A stretch of 64,000 nt of DNA from Pseudomonas chlororaphis (GTDB lineage: Bacteria; Pseudomonadota; Gammaproteobacteria; Pseudomonadales; Pseudomonadaceae): NCBI GenBank assembly GCA_001023535.1, contig CP011020.1, positions 3,733,734 through 3,797,733 on the forward strand, in the 5' to 3' direction. The notes under the pieces were generated by a model. The model was not told the DNA's origin and made no database searches. It was given only the letters and a program-made list of their open reading frames with translations. The position numbers and the translations under genes are program-made. This document shows, piece after piece, positions 1 to 8,983 of this stretch (the first letter of the stretch is position 1; every line of letters begins with the position of its first letter).

Positions 1-475
1 CGCCGTCCTGCAACAGGTCGTCGAAACTGAACAGGCGGCTGCCCAAGGTATCGTTCAAAATCCCGTAATAATCATCGAGACTCAACTGGAGTTCGGCCGC
101 AACCTCGTGATCTTTAGCGTCACGCCCGGTTTTAGCTTCAATCGCACGGATCGCATCGCTCACCATGCGGGTGTTGCGGTGCACCGAACGCGGTGCCCAA
201 TCGCCCTTGCGGACCTCGTCGAGCATCGCGCCGCGGATACGGATACCGGCGTAGGTCTCGAAACTGGCGCCCTTGCTCGCGTCGTATTTGTTCGACACTT
301 CGAGCAGGCCGATCATGCCGGCCTGGATCAGGTCCTCGACCTGGACACTGGCCGGCAGCCGCGCCAGCAAGTGATAGGCGATACGCTTGACCAGGGGCGC
401 GTAACGCTCGATCAACTCGTACTGGGCGTCCCGTGCCGATTTTTTGTAGAGGTGGTTGTAACTGCTGGCTGTCAT
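1..475 (-). CDS. fliA: FliA, flagellar sigma factor (sigma-28), 5' part only
   Basis: Sigma factor that directs RNA polymerase to late flagellar genes such as fliC. The visible first 158 codons begin at the ATG at 475 and run off the left edge, so regions 3 and 4 are missing. The visible part carries the sigma-70 region 2 signature of the family (ERYAPLVKRIAYHLLARLP, then VEDLIQAGMIGLLE, then GASFETYAGIRIRGAMLDE), followed by the start of region 3. Its ATG overlaps the TGA of fleN by four bases (ATGA), so translation is probably coupled. No separate promoter is visible; it should be co-transcribed with flhF-fleN. FliA-type promoter sequences are seen before fliC and fliS in this window. Confidence 0.95.
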   Translation of the reverse strand, partial: MTASSYNHLYKKSARDAQYELIERYAPLVKRIAYHLLARLPASVQVEDLIQAGMIGLLEVSNKYDASKGASFETYAGIRIRGAMLDEVRKGDWAPRSVHRNTRMVSDAIRAIEAKTGRDAKDHEVAAELQLSLDDYYGILNDTLGSRLFSFDDLLQDG

Positions 476-1302
476 AGCACGGGCCCTGCTGTTTGTTGCA
501 CGAGACGCTCGACGAAAAATTCCAGATGCCCGCGCGGGTTGGCCGGCAGCGGCCAGCTATCGACCTTCTGGGCGATTGCCTTGAACGCCAGCGCACATTT
601 GGAACGTGGAAAAGCTTCATAGACGGCACGTTGCTTCTGGACGGCCTTGCGGACACTTTCGTCGTAGGGCACGGCGCCGACGTATTGTAGGGCGACATCC
701 AGGAAGCGATCCGTGACCTTGGTCAGCTTGGCGAACAGATTGCGTCCCTCCTGCGGGCTCTGCGCCATGTTGGCCAGGACGCGGAAGCGGTTCATGCCGT
801 AGTCGCGGTTCAGCAGCTTGATCAGGGCATAGGCGTCGGTGATGGAAGTCGGTTCATCGCAGACCACCAGCAGCACTTCCTGGGCGGCCCGCACGAAACT
901 GACGACCGAGTCACCGATGCCGGCCGCGGTGTCGATTACCAGCACATCGAGGTTGTCGCCGATGTCGCTGAACGCCTGGATCAGGCCCGCGTGCTGGGCC
1001 GGGGTCAGGTGAACCATGCTCTGGGTGCCGGAGGCGGCCGGCACGATGCGAATCCCGCCAGGCCCTTGCAACAGTACGTCGCGCAGTTCGCAGCGGCCTT
1101 CGATCACGTCCGCCAGCGTGCGCTTTGGGGTAAGCCCCAGCAACACATCGACGTTCGCCAGGCCCAGGTCGGCGTCCAGCAGCATGACCCGTCGGCCAAG
1201 CTCTGCCAGAGCCAGGGACAAGTTCACTGACACGTTAGTCTTCCCGACGCCACCTTTGCCGCCGGTCACCGCGATCACCTGTACGGGATGCATGCTGCCC
1301 AT
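472..1302 (-). CDS. fleN: FleN, MinD-like ATPase controlling flagellar number
   Basis: Cytoplasmic P-loop ATPase of the ParA/MinD group (FleN, also called FlhG), 276 aa. In Pseudomonas it limits the number of polar flagella and antagonises the activator FleQ. The deviant Walker A motif KGGVGKT is at residues 16-22; LLDADLGLANVD (about 41-52) and VIDTAAG follow as in MinD. The start at 1302 gives the family N-terminus MGSMHPVQVIAVTGG; an ATG three codons in is the alternative. It sits between flhF (114 bp upstream) and fliA (4-bp overlap), the usual order. No intrinsic terminator or clear RpoN-type site was seen in the flhF-fleN gap. Confidence 0.95.
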   Translation of the reverse strand: MGSMHPVQVIAVTGGKGGVGKTNVSVNLSLALAELGRRVMLLDADLGLANVDVLLGLTPKRTLADVIEGRCELRDVLLQGPGGIRIVPAASGTQSMVHLTPAQHAGLIQAFSDIGDNLDVLVIDTAAGIGDSVVSFVRAAQEVLLVVCDEPTSITDAYALIKLLNRDYGMNRFRVLANMAQSPQEGRNLFAKLTKVTDRFLDVALQYVGAVPYDESVRKAVQKQRAVYEAFPRSKCALAFKAIAQKVDSWPLPANPRGHLEFFVERLVQQTAGPVL

Positions 1303-1416
1303 GTTCGTTCTTTACCTTGTCTTACTTAGACGGAGGCCACATTACTGGCTGCGCGTTCACACGGAACAATGCATGGCAGACCATCGATGTAGGTACAAAA
1401 AATACTCATGATAACC

Positions 1417-2766
1417 TCAGCCGACCTGTTTGGATGGGCTGTGGTAGATATCAGCGAACATGTCAGCCATGGCTTCTTCGCTGGGTTCTTCCTGCATTTG
1501 CACACTCACGGCACGACTGACCAGTTGATGACGGCGCGGCAGATGCAGATCATCCGGGATCCGCGGCCCGTCGGTCAGGTAGGCCACCGGCAGTTCATGA
1601 CCGATCGCCAGGCTCAACACCTCGCCCAGGCTTGCCGTTTCGTCCAGCTTAGTCAGGATGCAGCCGGCCAGCCCGCAGCGCTTGTAGCTGTGGTATGCGG
1701 CGGTTAGAACCTGTTTCTGGCTGGTGGTTGCCAACACGAGATAATTTTTTGACTTGATACCGCGCCCGGCCAGGCTTTCGAGCTGCAGGCGCAGGGCCGG
1801 ATCGCTGGCTTGCAGGCCGGCGGTATCGATCAGCACGACGCGCTTGCGCAGCAAAGGCTCCAGCGCCTGGGCCAGGGACTGGCCCGGGTCCACGTGGGTT
1901 ACCGACACATTGAGGATGCGGCCCAGGGTCTTGAGTTGCTCCTGGGCTCCGATGCGGAAGCTGTCCATGCTCACCAGCGCAATGCTCTGGGCACCGTACT
2001 TGAGTACATAACGGGCGGCGAGCTTGGCCAGGGTGGTGGTCTTGCCCATGCCGGCAGGACCGACCATGGCAATCACCCCGCCCTCTTCCAGTGGCTCGAC
2101 GTCCGGCGTGGCGATCATACGCGCCAGGTGCGCCAACAGCATGCGCCAGGCCTGGCGAGGCTCTTCGATCCCATTGATCAGTGCCAGCAAGTCGCGGGAC
2201 AACGGACCGGACAGACCGATGCGTTGCAGGCGACGCCACAGGTTGGCCTGGGCCGGACGGCTGCCTTGCAACTGGTTCCAGGCTAGGGAGCCGAGCTGGA
2301 CTTCCATCAGTTCGCGCAGGCTGTTGAGTTCAAAGCGCATCGAGTCCAGGGCACGCGGGTCGACCCCACGGGCTGGCGCGGCGGGCGCTGGCGCCGGCCG
2401 ACGCGGCTCGGCCTGGGTAGGCTCGATCAGCGGTTCAGCGGCAGTCAGCGGCAGGCCGGCGGTCAGTGGCTGACCGGCGAACAATTGACGATTGGTGCCT
2501 GGCGCGGCCTCGCCTTCGCTGCTGCGCAGGCTCAGTTCGGCCTGGGCACTGGCGATGCGCGATTGGGTCTTGCGCAGCTCGTCCTCGAGTTCCATGTTCG
2601 GAACACGCGGGGCCAGCGCCGACAATTTGTAGTCCAGAGCCGCTGTCAGCTCGACACCGCCGGCGATCCGGCGATTACCGATGATGGCTGCTTCGGCGCC
2701 CAGCTCGTCACGAACCAGCTTCATGGCCTGACGCATATCGGCGGCGAAAAAACGCTTCACTTGCAT
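1417..2766 (-). CDS. flhF: FlhF, SRP-type GTPase for polar flagellar placement
   Basis: GTPase of the signal recognition particle family, 449 aa, that marks the cell pole for flagellar assembly and works opposite FleN. The N-terminal basic region (MQVKRFFAADMRQAMKLVR) is followed by a low-complexity Pro/Ala-rich linker (about residues 85-135), then the NG domain. G1 GPAGMGKTTT is at 236-245, the DTAG motif at 314-317 and the TKLD guanine-specificity motif at 372-375, so the GTPase site looks intact. The ATG lies 11 bp after the flhA stop, consistent with one transcript flhA-flhF-fleN-fliA. Confidence 0.96.
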   Translation of the reverse strand: MQVKRFFAADMRQAMKLVRDELGAEAAIIGNRRIAGGVELTAALDYKLSALAPRVPNMELEDELRKTQSRIASAQAELSLRSSEGEAAPGTNRQLFAGQPLTAGLPLTAAEPLIEPTQAEPRRPAPAPAAPARGVDPRALDSMRFELNSLRELMEVQLGSLAWNQLQGSRPAQANLWRRLQRIGLSGPLSRDLLALINGIEEPRQAWRMLLAHLARMIATPDVEPLEEGGVIAMVGPAGMGKTTTLAKLAARYVLKYGAQSIALVSMDSFRIGAQEQLKTLGRILNVSVTHVDPGQSLAQALEPLLRKRVVLIDTAGLQASDPALRLQLESLAGRGIKSKNYLVLATTSQKQVLTAAYHSYKRCGLAGCILTKLDETASLGEVLSLAIGHELPVAYLTDGPRIPDDLHLPRRHQLVSRAVSVQMQEEPSEEAMADMFADIYHSPSKQVG

Positions 2767-2777
2767 AAACCACTACC

Positions 2778-4907
2778 TCAGCCGTTGGGCCCTACTGTCG
2801 CAACGATGGTCACTTGCTTGTTGTCCGGTATTTCCTGGTAAGCCAGCACATGCAGCCCCGGGACCGCGAGGCGCCCGAACCGCGAGAGCATCGCGCGAAT
2901 CGGACCGGCCACCAGCAGGATCACCGGTTGCCCTTGCATCTCTTGCCGCTGGGCTGCTTCGATCAACGAACGCTGCAGCTTCTCGGCCATGCTTGGCTCC
3001 AGCAGAACACCCTCTTCCGAACCTTGTCCTGCCTTCTGCAAACTATTGAGCAATATCTGTTCCAACCTTGGCTCCAAGGTGATCACAGGCAGCTCGGACT
3101 CAGTACCTACAATGCTTTGGACGATTGCGCGGGATACACCGACCCGCACCGCCGCCACCATCGCGGCGGTATCTTGACTCTTGGAAGCGTTGTTGGCGAT
3201 GGCTTCGGCGATGCTGCGAATGTCGCGCACTGGCACTTGCTCGGCCAGGAGCGCCTGCAGGATCTTGAGCAGTTGCGACAGCGAAACCACCCCCGGCACC
3301 AACTCTTCGGCCAGCTTCGGCGAGCCCTTGGCCAGCACTTGCAGCAATTGCTGGACTTCTTCGTGACCGATCAGCTCGCTGGAGTGCTTGTACAGAATCT
3401 GGTTCAAGTGGGTGGCAACCACGGTGCTGGCGTCCACCACGGTATAGCCGAGGGACTGCGCTTGCGCCCGCTGGCTGATTTCGATCCACACCGCTTCCAG
3501 GCCGAAAGCCGGATCTTTGGCGGTGATGCCGTTGAGCGAACCGTAGACCTGTCCCGGATTGATCGCCAGCTCGCGATCCGGGTAGATCTCGGCTTCGGCC
3601 AGGATCACCCCCATCAGTGTCAGGCGATAGGCACTCGGCGCCAGGTCGAGGTTGTCGCGGATATGCACGGTCGGCATCAGGAAGCCCAAATCCTGGGACA
3701 GCTTCTTGCGCACGCCCTTGATCCGCGCCAGCAACTGGCCGCCCTGGTTGCGATCGACCAATGGAATCAGGCGGTAGCCGACTTCCAGGCCGATCATGTC
3801 GATGGGGGTCACGTCGTCCCAGCCCAGTTCCTTGGTCTCCAGTGCGCGAGCCGGCGACGGCAGCAGTTCCTGCTGGCGCTTGACCTCTTGCAGGGCCTGG
3901 ATTTTCTGGGCGTTCTGTTTTTTCCAGAACAGGTAGGCACCACCCGCCGCCAATGCGGCCATGCTCAGGAAGGAGACATGGGGCATGCCCGGCACCAGGC
4001 CCATCACCGCCATCAGGCCAGCGGCCACGGCCAGGGCCTTGGGCGAGGCGAACATCTGCCGACCGATCTGCTTGCCCATGTCCTCGGAACCCGATGCACG
4101 GGTCACCATGATCGCGGCCGCTGTGGATAACAACAGTGATGGCAATTGCGCCACCAAACCGTCACCGATGGTCAGCAAGGCGTAGACCCGGCCCGCATCG
4201 CCAAAGCTCATGCCGTGCTGGAAGATACCGACCGCCATGCCGCCGATCAGGTTGATGAACAGGATCAGCAGGCCGGCAATGGCGTCACCGCGCACGAACT
4301 TGCTGGCGCCGTCCATGGAACCGTAGAACTCGGCTTCCTGGGCCACTTCCAGGCGCCGCGTCTTGGCCTGGTTCTGATCGATCAGGCCGGCGTTGAGGTC
4401 GGCGTCGATCGCCATTTGCTTGCCAGGCATCGCATCGAGGGTAAAACGCGCGCTCACCTCGGAAATCCGCCCGGCACCCTTGGTCACCACGACGAAGTTG
4501 ATGATCATCAAGATGGCGAAAACCACGATACCCACCACGTAGTTACCGCCAATCACCACCTCGCCGAAGGCCTGGATCACCTTACCGGCGGCGGCATGAC
4601 CGTCCTGGCCGTGGAGCATGACCACCCGGGTGGACGCCACGTTCAGCGCCAGGCGCAGCAACGTCGCCACCAGCAGGATGGTGGGGAACACCGCGAAATC
4701 CAGGGGGCGCAGGGCGTAGACGCAGACCAGCAACACCACGATCGACAGGGCGATGTTGAATGTGAAGAACACGTCCAGCAGGAACGGCGGCACGGGCAGC
4801 ATCATCATGGCAAGCATGACCATCAGCAGCAGCGGCACCCCGAGGTTGCCTTGGCTGAGAGTCACAGCGTTGCTGCGCGCGGTGCTGAGTAGCTGAGAGC
4901 GATTCAC
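2778..4907 (-). CDS. flhA: FlhA, flagellar type III export gate protein
   Basis: Large inner-membrane component of the flagellar export gate, 709 aa. The N-terminal half is strongly hydrophobic (MLAMMMLPVPPFLLDVFFTF, then VVLLVCVYALRPLDFAVFPT, then RLALNVASTRVVML); the C-terminal half is the cytosolic ring-forming domain that receives substrates and chaperones. The chosen start is the GTG at 4907, which gives the family N-terminus (M)NRSQLLSTAR. An in-frame TTG at 4985 would add 26 cysteine/arginine-rich residues unlike any FlhA. The upstream GGGGAA at a suitable distance supports 4907. A weak RpoN-type site lies about 60 bp upstream. Confidence 0.95.
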   Translation of the reverse strand: MNRSQLLSTARSNAVTLSQGNLGVPLLLMVMLAMMMLPVPPFLLDVFFTFNIALSIVVLLVCVYALRPLDFAVFPTILLVATLLRLALNVASTRVVMLHGQDGHAAAGKVIQAFGEVVIGGNYVVGIVVFAILMIINFVVVTKGAGRISEVSARFTLDAMPGKQMAIDADLNAGLIDQNQAKTRRLEVAQEAEFYGSMDGASKFVRGDAIAGLLILFINLIGGMAVGIFQHGMSFGDAGRVYALLTIGDGLVAQLPSLLLSTAAAIMVTRASGSEDMGKQIGRQMFASPKALAVAAGLMAVMGLVPGMPHVSFLSMAALAAGGAYLFWKKQNAQKIQALQEVKRQQELLPSPARALETKELGWDDVTPIDMIGLEVGYRLIPLVDRNQGGQLLARIKGVRKKLSQDLGFLMPTVHIRDNLDLAPSAYRLTLMGVILAEAEIYPDRELAINPGQVYGSLNGITAKDPAFGLEAVWIEISQRAQAQSLGYTVVDASTVVATHLNQILYKHSSELIGHEEVQQLLQVLAKGSPKLAEELVPGVVSLSQLLKILQALLAEQVPVRDIRSIAEAIANNASKSQDTAAMVAAVRVGVSRAIVQSIVGTESELPVITLEPRLEQILLNSLQKAGQGSEEGVLLEPSMAEKLQRSLIEAAQRQEMQGQPVILLVAGPIRAMLSRFGRLAVPGLHVLAYQEIPDNKQVTIVATVGPNG

Positions 4908-4968
4908 CGATATTCCCCGTTTCTGTGAAGCAAACTTTTGACGCCCGGAACGAGCGCAAACGGGGCAT

Positions 4969-4984
4969 TGCAAGAAGCCTTCCA
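4969..4984 (-). promoter_or_regulatory. Candidate RpoN (sigma-54) promoter of flhA
   Basis: The minus strand reads TGGAAGGCTTCTTGCA. It keeps the GG (-24) and GC (-12) elements at the exact spacing of the consensus TGGCACG-N4-TTGCW and a perfect TTGCA, but the CAC is replaced. It lies about 60 bases before the flhA GTG. Weaker than the other sites listed here. Confidence 0.5.
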
Positions 4985-5043
4985 ACTTTTGTCAGGGGTA
5001 GCAATAGAGGCGCAGCGCGCGCCCACATCAGCCTTGGCCCGAC

Positions 5044-6180
5044 TCAGGAATCACGCCGCAAATCCGGCGGAATCGGCAGGTCTTTCAGCGGCTCGGGACG
5101 CTTGCCCTTGCCGACGCGGTGCTGGCGGATCTGGTAGACGTAGGCCAACACCTGGGCCACGGCCAGGTACAAGCCGCCGGGGATTTCTTCTTCGAGTTCG
5201 GTGGAGTAGTAGATCGACCGTGCCAGGGCCGGGGATTCGAGCAGCATCACCTGGTTGGCGACGGCGATCTCGCGGATCTTCAAGGCCAGGAAGTCGCTGC
5301 CCTTGGCCAGCAACACCGGCGCATTGCCTTTTTCGGGGTCGTACTTGAGCGCCACGGCGTAGTGGGTCGGGTTGGTGATGACCACATCGGCCTCCGGAAT
5401 GGCCGCCATCATCCGGCGCTGGGAGACTTCGCGCTGCAGCTGACGGATCTTTTGCTTGACCTCCGGCTTGCCCTCCTGCTCCTTGTACTCGTCGCGCACC
5501 TCCTGCTTGGTCATCATCAGCTTCTGCTTGCTCTGATAAAGCTGGATCGGTACGTCGATGGCGGCGATCAGGATCAGCCCGCAAGCCATCCACAACGTGC
5601 TCCACCCCACCAGTTGCACACTGTGGATGATGGCCTGCTCCAACGGCTCGTGGGCAATGCTCAGAAGGTCGTCGATGTCGCCCTGCAACACCGTCAACGC
5701 CACGGACAGGACCAACAGGAACTTGCCGAAGGCCTTCAGCAGTTCCATCAGCGCCGAAGTGGAAAACATCCGCTTGAGGCCCGACAGCGGGTTCATTCGG
5801 CTGAACTTGGGCGCCAGGCTGCCGGCGGCGAACAGCCAGCCGCCCAGGGAAATCGGCCCGATAAAGGCCGCCAGCAGCAGGAAAATCAGAATCGGCTGCA
5901 CCGCCAGGATCGCGATCTTGCCCGAGTGCAACAGGTACTGCGTCATTGCGCCGGGCGTGAGCAGTATTTCGCGAGGCAGGGAAAAGTTAAGGCGCATGAT
6001 TTCCAGCAGGTCCAGGGCCAACCCACCCCCGTAGATCAACAGGCCACCCGCCCCGGCCAGCATGATCGCCAGGGTGTTGAGCTCCTTGGAGCGGGCAATC
6101 TCGCCCTTTTCCCGGGATTCGCGCTTGCGCTTCTCCGTGGGGTCTTCTGTCTTGTCCTGGCCACTCTCGCTTTCAGCCAT
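5044..6180 (-). CDS. flhB: FlhB, flagellar export apparatus, specificity switch
   Basis: Inner-membrane export gate protein, 378 aa, whose C-terminal cytosolic domain switches secretion from rod/hook to filament substrates. The N-terminus MAESESGQDKTEDPTEKRK is typical. Four hydrophobic segments lie between about residues 35 and 215. The self-cleavage motif NPTH is at 270-273 (VVITNPTHYAVALKY) and is intact. FlhB works with FliK, encoded at about 11 kb. The ATG is 2 bp after the fliR stop, so it is the last gene of the fliLMNOPQR-flhB run. flhA lies 136 bp further on. Confidence 0.97.
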   Translation of the reverse strand: MAESESGQDKTEDPTEKRKRESREKGEIARSKELNTLAIMLAGAGGLLIYGGGLALDLLEIMRLNFSLPREILLTPGAMTQYLLHSGKIAILAVQPILIFLLLAAFIGPISLGGWLFAAGSLAPKFSRMNPLSGLKRMFSTSALMELLKAFGKFLLVLSVALTVLQGDIDDLLSIAHEPLEQAIIHSVQLVGWSTLWMACGLILIAAIDVPIQLYQSKQKLMMTKQEVRDEYKEQEGKPEVKQKIRQLQREVSQRRMMAAIPEADVVITNPTHYAVALKYDPEKGNAPVLLAKGSDFLALKIREIAVANQVMLLESPALARSIYYSTELEEEIPGGLYLAVAQVLAYVYQIRQHRVGKGKRPEPLKDLPIPPDLRRDS

Positions 6181-6182
6181 GG

Positions 6183-6965
6183 TCAGCGCGCCTGTGCCAT
6201 GTCACGTAGCAGCTGCAGGGCCTGGGTCGCCAGCGGCTGATACTGGTTGAGAATATCCCCCAGGCTGATCCAGAAGATCACCATGCCCAGCACCAGGGTC
6301 AGCGGGAAACCGATCGAGAAGATGTTCAGTTGCGGCGCCGCCCGGGTCATGACGCCGAAAGCGATGTTCACTACCAGCAGTGCGGTGATCGCCGGCAATA
6401 CCAGCACCATCGCCGCACCCAGGACCCAACCGAGCTTGCCGGCAATCTCCCAGAAATGATTGACCAGCAGCGCGCTGCCCACAGGCATCGTGGTGAAACT
6501 TTCGGTCAGTACCTCGAACACCACCAGGTGCCCGTTCATGGCGAGGAACAGCAAGGTCACCAGCATGGTCAGGAACTGCCCGATCACCGCACTGTTGACC
6601 CCGTTGGTGGGGTCGACCATGGAGGCGAAGGCCATGCCCATCTGGATCGAAATGATTTGCCCGGCCACGACGAATGCCTGGAAAAACAGCTGCAACGAGA
6701 ACCCCATCAGGGCACCGATGAGGATCTGCTCGGCCACCAGCATCAACGCACTGAGGTCCAATGCATGGACCGGCGGCATCGGCGGCAGGCCGGGGGCGAT
6801 GACCACCGTGATCGCCAGGGCGAAATACAAGCGCACGCGTCGCGGCAACAGGGTCGTGCCGAAGACCGGCATGCTCATCAGCACGGCGGTGACGCGAAAC
6901 AGCGGCAGGACGAACGCCGCCACCCAGGAACTGATCTGGGTGTCGGTCAGCGCAAGCATCGACAT
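6183..6965 (-). CDS. fliR: FliR, flagellar export gate membrane protein
   Basis: Integral inner-membrane protein of the FliPQR export channel, 260 aa, the usual length. Hydrophobic segments cover most of it, beginning near residue 12 (VAAFVLPLFRVTAVLMSMPVF) and including RVRLYFALAITVVIAPGLPP. The central QMGMAFASMVDPTNG segment is characteristic of FliR/SctT proteins. The gene follows fliQ with a 4-bp gap and precedes flhB with 2 bp, so translation of the three is probably coupled. Confidence 0.96.
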   Translation of the reverse strand: MSMLALTDTQISSWVAAFVLPLFRVTAVLMSMPVFGTTLLPRRVRLYFALAITVVIAPGLPPMPPVHALDLSALMLVAEQILIGALMGFSLQLFFQAFVVAGQIISIQMGMAFASMVDPTNGVNSAVIGQFLTMLVTLLFLAMNGHLVVFEVLTESFTTMPVGSALLVNHFWEIAGKLGWVLGAAMVLVLPAITALLVVNIAFGVMTRAAPQLNIFSIGFPLTLVLGMVIFWISLGDILNQYQPLATQALQLLRDMAQAR

Positions 6966-6969
6966 CAGG

Positions 6970-7239
6970 TCAGCCGATCAACTGCGGAATACTGCCGTAC
7001 AAACGCAGGATGTATTCCATAAAGGTTTGCACGATCCAGGGGCCGCCCACGATCAGCGTGACCAGCATCACCAGCAGACGCGGCAGGAAGCTCAGGGTCT
7101 GTTCGTTGATCTGGGTCGCGGCCTGGAACATCGCCACCAGCAAGCCCACCAGCAGGCTGGGGATCACCAGGATGGCGACCATCATGGTGGTCAGCCAGAG
7201 CGCTTCGCGAAACAGGTCTACCGCAACTTCAGGCGTCAT
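6970..7239 (-). CDS. fliQ: FliQ, flagellar export gate membrane protein
   Basis: Small protein of two transmembrane helices, 89 aa, forming part of the FliPQR export channel. The start MTPEVAVDLFREALW, the first helix TTMMVAILVIPSLLVGLLVAMFQ and the following QINEQTLSF segment are FliQ signatures. It lies between fliP (23 bp upstream) and fliR. Length and sequence are as expected for the family. Confidence 0.96.
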   Translation of the reverse strand: MTPEVAVDLFREALWLTTMMVAILVIPSLLVGLLVAMFQAATQINEQTLSFLPRLLVMLVTLIVGGPWIVQTFMEYILRLYGSIPQLIG

Positions 7240-7262
7240 ATCTTGCTATCCGCAGGGAAGGT

Positions 7263-8012
7263 CTAAACACCGCCGAAACTGCCCGCCAGGGTGCCAATGA
7301 TCAACGCCCAGCCATCCACCAGCACGAACAGCATGATCTTGAACGGCAAGGAAATGATCAGCGGCGACAGCATCATCATACCCATGGCCATCAGCACGCT
7401 GGCGACCACCAGGTCGATGATCAGGAACGGGATGAAGATCATGAAGCCGATCTGGAACGCGGTCTTCAGCTCGGAAGTGACGAACGCCGGCACCAGGATG
7501 GTCAGCGGCGCCTGGTCCGGACTGGCGATGTCGGTGCGCTTGGACAGGCGCATGAACAGCTCCAGGTCGCTGCTGCGAGTCTGGGCAAGCATGAAGTCCT
7601 TGATCGGCACCTGGGCCTTGGCAACCGCGTCCTGGGCGCTGAGTTTTTCCGCCAGGTAGGGTTGCAGCGCATCCTGGTTCACCCGGTCGAACACCGGGGC
7701 CATGATGAACATCGTCAGGAACAGCGCCATGCCGGTGAGGATCTGGTTCGACGGTGTCTGTTGCAGACCCAGGGCCTGGCGCAGGATCGAGAAGACAATG
7801 ATGATCCGGGTAAAGCTGGTCATCAACATGACGAACGCCGGAATGAAGCTCAGCGCGGTCATGATCAGCAGGATCTGCAAGCTGACCGAATATTCCTGGG
7901 CCCCGTCGGCGTTGGTGCCCAGGGTAATCGCCGGGATTGACAGCGGATCGGCGGCAAAGACCGACGGCGCGGCCAGCATCAAGGCCAGCGCCAACAGAAT
8001 GCGCAACGGCAT
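7263..8012 (-). CDS. fliP: FliP, flagellar export gate membrane protein
   Basis: Core protein of the export channel, 249 aa. It has a cleavable signal peptide ([20 protein letters not shown], cleavage expected after residue 20), as FliP proteins do, then four membrane segments. The motifs [20 protein letters not shown] and [17 protein letters not shown] identify the family. The ATG shares one base with the fliO stop (TAATG), so the two are translationally coupled. Confidence 0.97.
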   Translation of the reverse strand: MPLRILLALALMLAAPSVFAADPLSIPAITLGTNADGAQEYSVSLQILLIMTALSFIPAFVMLMTSFTRIIIVFSILRQALGLQQTPSNQILTGMALFLTMFIMAPVFDRVNQDALQPYLAEKLSAQDAVAKAQVPIKDFMLAQTRSSDLELFMRLSKRTDIASPDQAPLTILVPAFVTSELKTAFQIGFMIFIPFLIIDLVVASVLMAMGMMMLSPLIISLPFKIMLFVLVDGWALIIGTLAGSFGGV

Positions 8013-8449
8013 TACTTCTTATCCTTCTGGTCTTTGCCCAGCAGTTCCATGAGGCGCTGGGCAAATTCGGGGGTAGCCTGCTCGGTGGAGGGCACCTGCA
8101 CCGGCTCCTTGAGGACGTGCAAGGCGGTGATGCTGCCTGGACTCAGGCCGAGCAGGATCTGCTCGTTGCCGACCTGCACCAGCACCAGCCGGTCCCGTGG
8201 GCCGAGCGCGCGCGTGCTGACGATGTCGATGACCTGCCCCTTGCCCGCCGGCCCGGCCTGCTGCACGCGGCGCAGCAACCAGGCGAGGAAGAAGATCAGG
8301 CCCAGCACCAGCAACAGGCCGATCACCAATTGCGCCAATTGCCCGGCCACGCCGCTGCCACTGGCCGACGTAGCGGCCGCCGTGGCCACCGGCTCGGCCG
8401 CCAGCACGCTGAACGGCAGCATCAATGCAGCGCCAAGGAAACCTTTCAC
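8012..8449 (-). CDS. fliO: FliO, flagellar export apparatus assembly protein
   Basis: Bitopic membrane protein, 145 aa, that helps assemble the FliP ring. The hydrophobic N-terminus ends AVLAAEP-like (possible signal peptide), then a transmembrane helix at about residues 38-60 ([22 protein letters not shown]) and a cytoplasmic FliO domain ([21 protein letters not shown]). FliO is the least conserved export protein, but this sequence and its place between fliN and fliP leave little doubt. It abuts fliN with no gap and overlaps fliP by one base. Confidence 0.93.
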   Translation of the reverse strand: MKGFLGAALMLPFSVLAAEPVATAAATSASGSGVAGQLAQLVIGLLLVLGLIFFLAWLLRRVQQAGPAGKGQVIDIVSTRALGPRDRLVLVQVGNEQILLGLSPGSITALHVLKEPVQVPSTEQATPEFAQRLMELLGKDQKDKK

Positions 8450-8908
8450 TCAGCGCAGCTTCTTGATGCGTTCGCTCGGACTGATCACGTCCGTCAGGCG
8501 AATGCCGAACTTCTCGTTGACCACCACCACTTCGCCATGGGCGATCAGCGTGCCGTTGACCAGGACATCCAGCGGCTCGCCCGCCAGACGGTCCAGCTCG
8601 ATCACCGAACCCTGGTTCAGTTGCAGCAGGTTGCGAATGTTGATGTCGGTGCTGCCCACTTCCATGGAGATCGACACCGGGATGTCGAGGATCACGTCCA
8701 GGTTCGGACCGTCCAGGGTAACCTGCTCATTGCTCTTGGGCATGCTGCCGAACTCTTCCATCGGCAGACGGTTGGAAGCGTGGGCCCCCGTATCGGCCGC
8801 CAGCAGCGCATCGATATCGGCCTGCCCGGCGTTGCCGGTTTCTTCCAGGGCCGCAGCCCATTCGTCGGCCAGCGCCTGGTCATCCTGGGTATTCATATCG
8901 TCAGCCAT
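8450..8908 (-). CDS. fliN: FliN, flagellar motor switch C-ring protein
   Basis: C-ring subunit that with FliM forms the lower switch complex and also docks FliH/FliI. It has 152 aa from the ATG at 8908 (MADDMNTQ). An adjacent ATG at 8911 is possible, but the GAGG lies 7 bases before 8908 and only 4 before 8911. The first 55 residues are a variable acidic region; the C-terminal 75 are the SpoA domain (DVILDIPVSISMEVGST, then LNQGSVIELDRLAGEPLDV, then EVVVVNEKFGIRLTDVI). Confidence 0.96.
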   Translation of the reverse strand: MADDMNTQDDQALADEWAAALEETGNAGQADIDALLAADTGAHASNRLPMEEFGSMPKSNEQVTLDGPNLDVILDIPVSISMEVGSTDINIRNLLQLNQGSVIELDRLAGEPLDVLVNGTLIAHGEVVVVNEKFGIRLTDVISPSERIKKLR

Positions 8909-8983
8909 CATGTGTCCTCGGCGGGCAAAAATCGGTTCAAAACGTAAAAGTCAGTAAAAAAGGCTCAGCCACTTCGACACCGG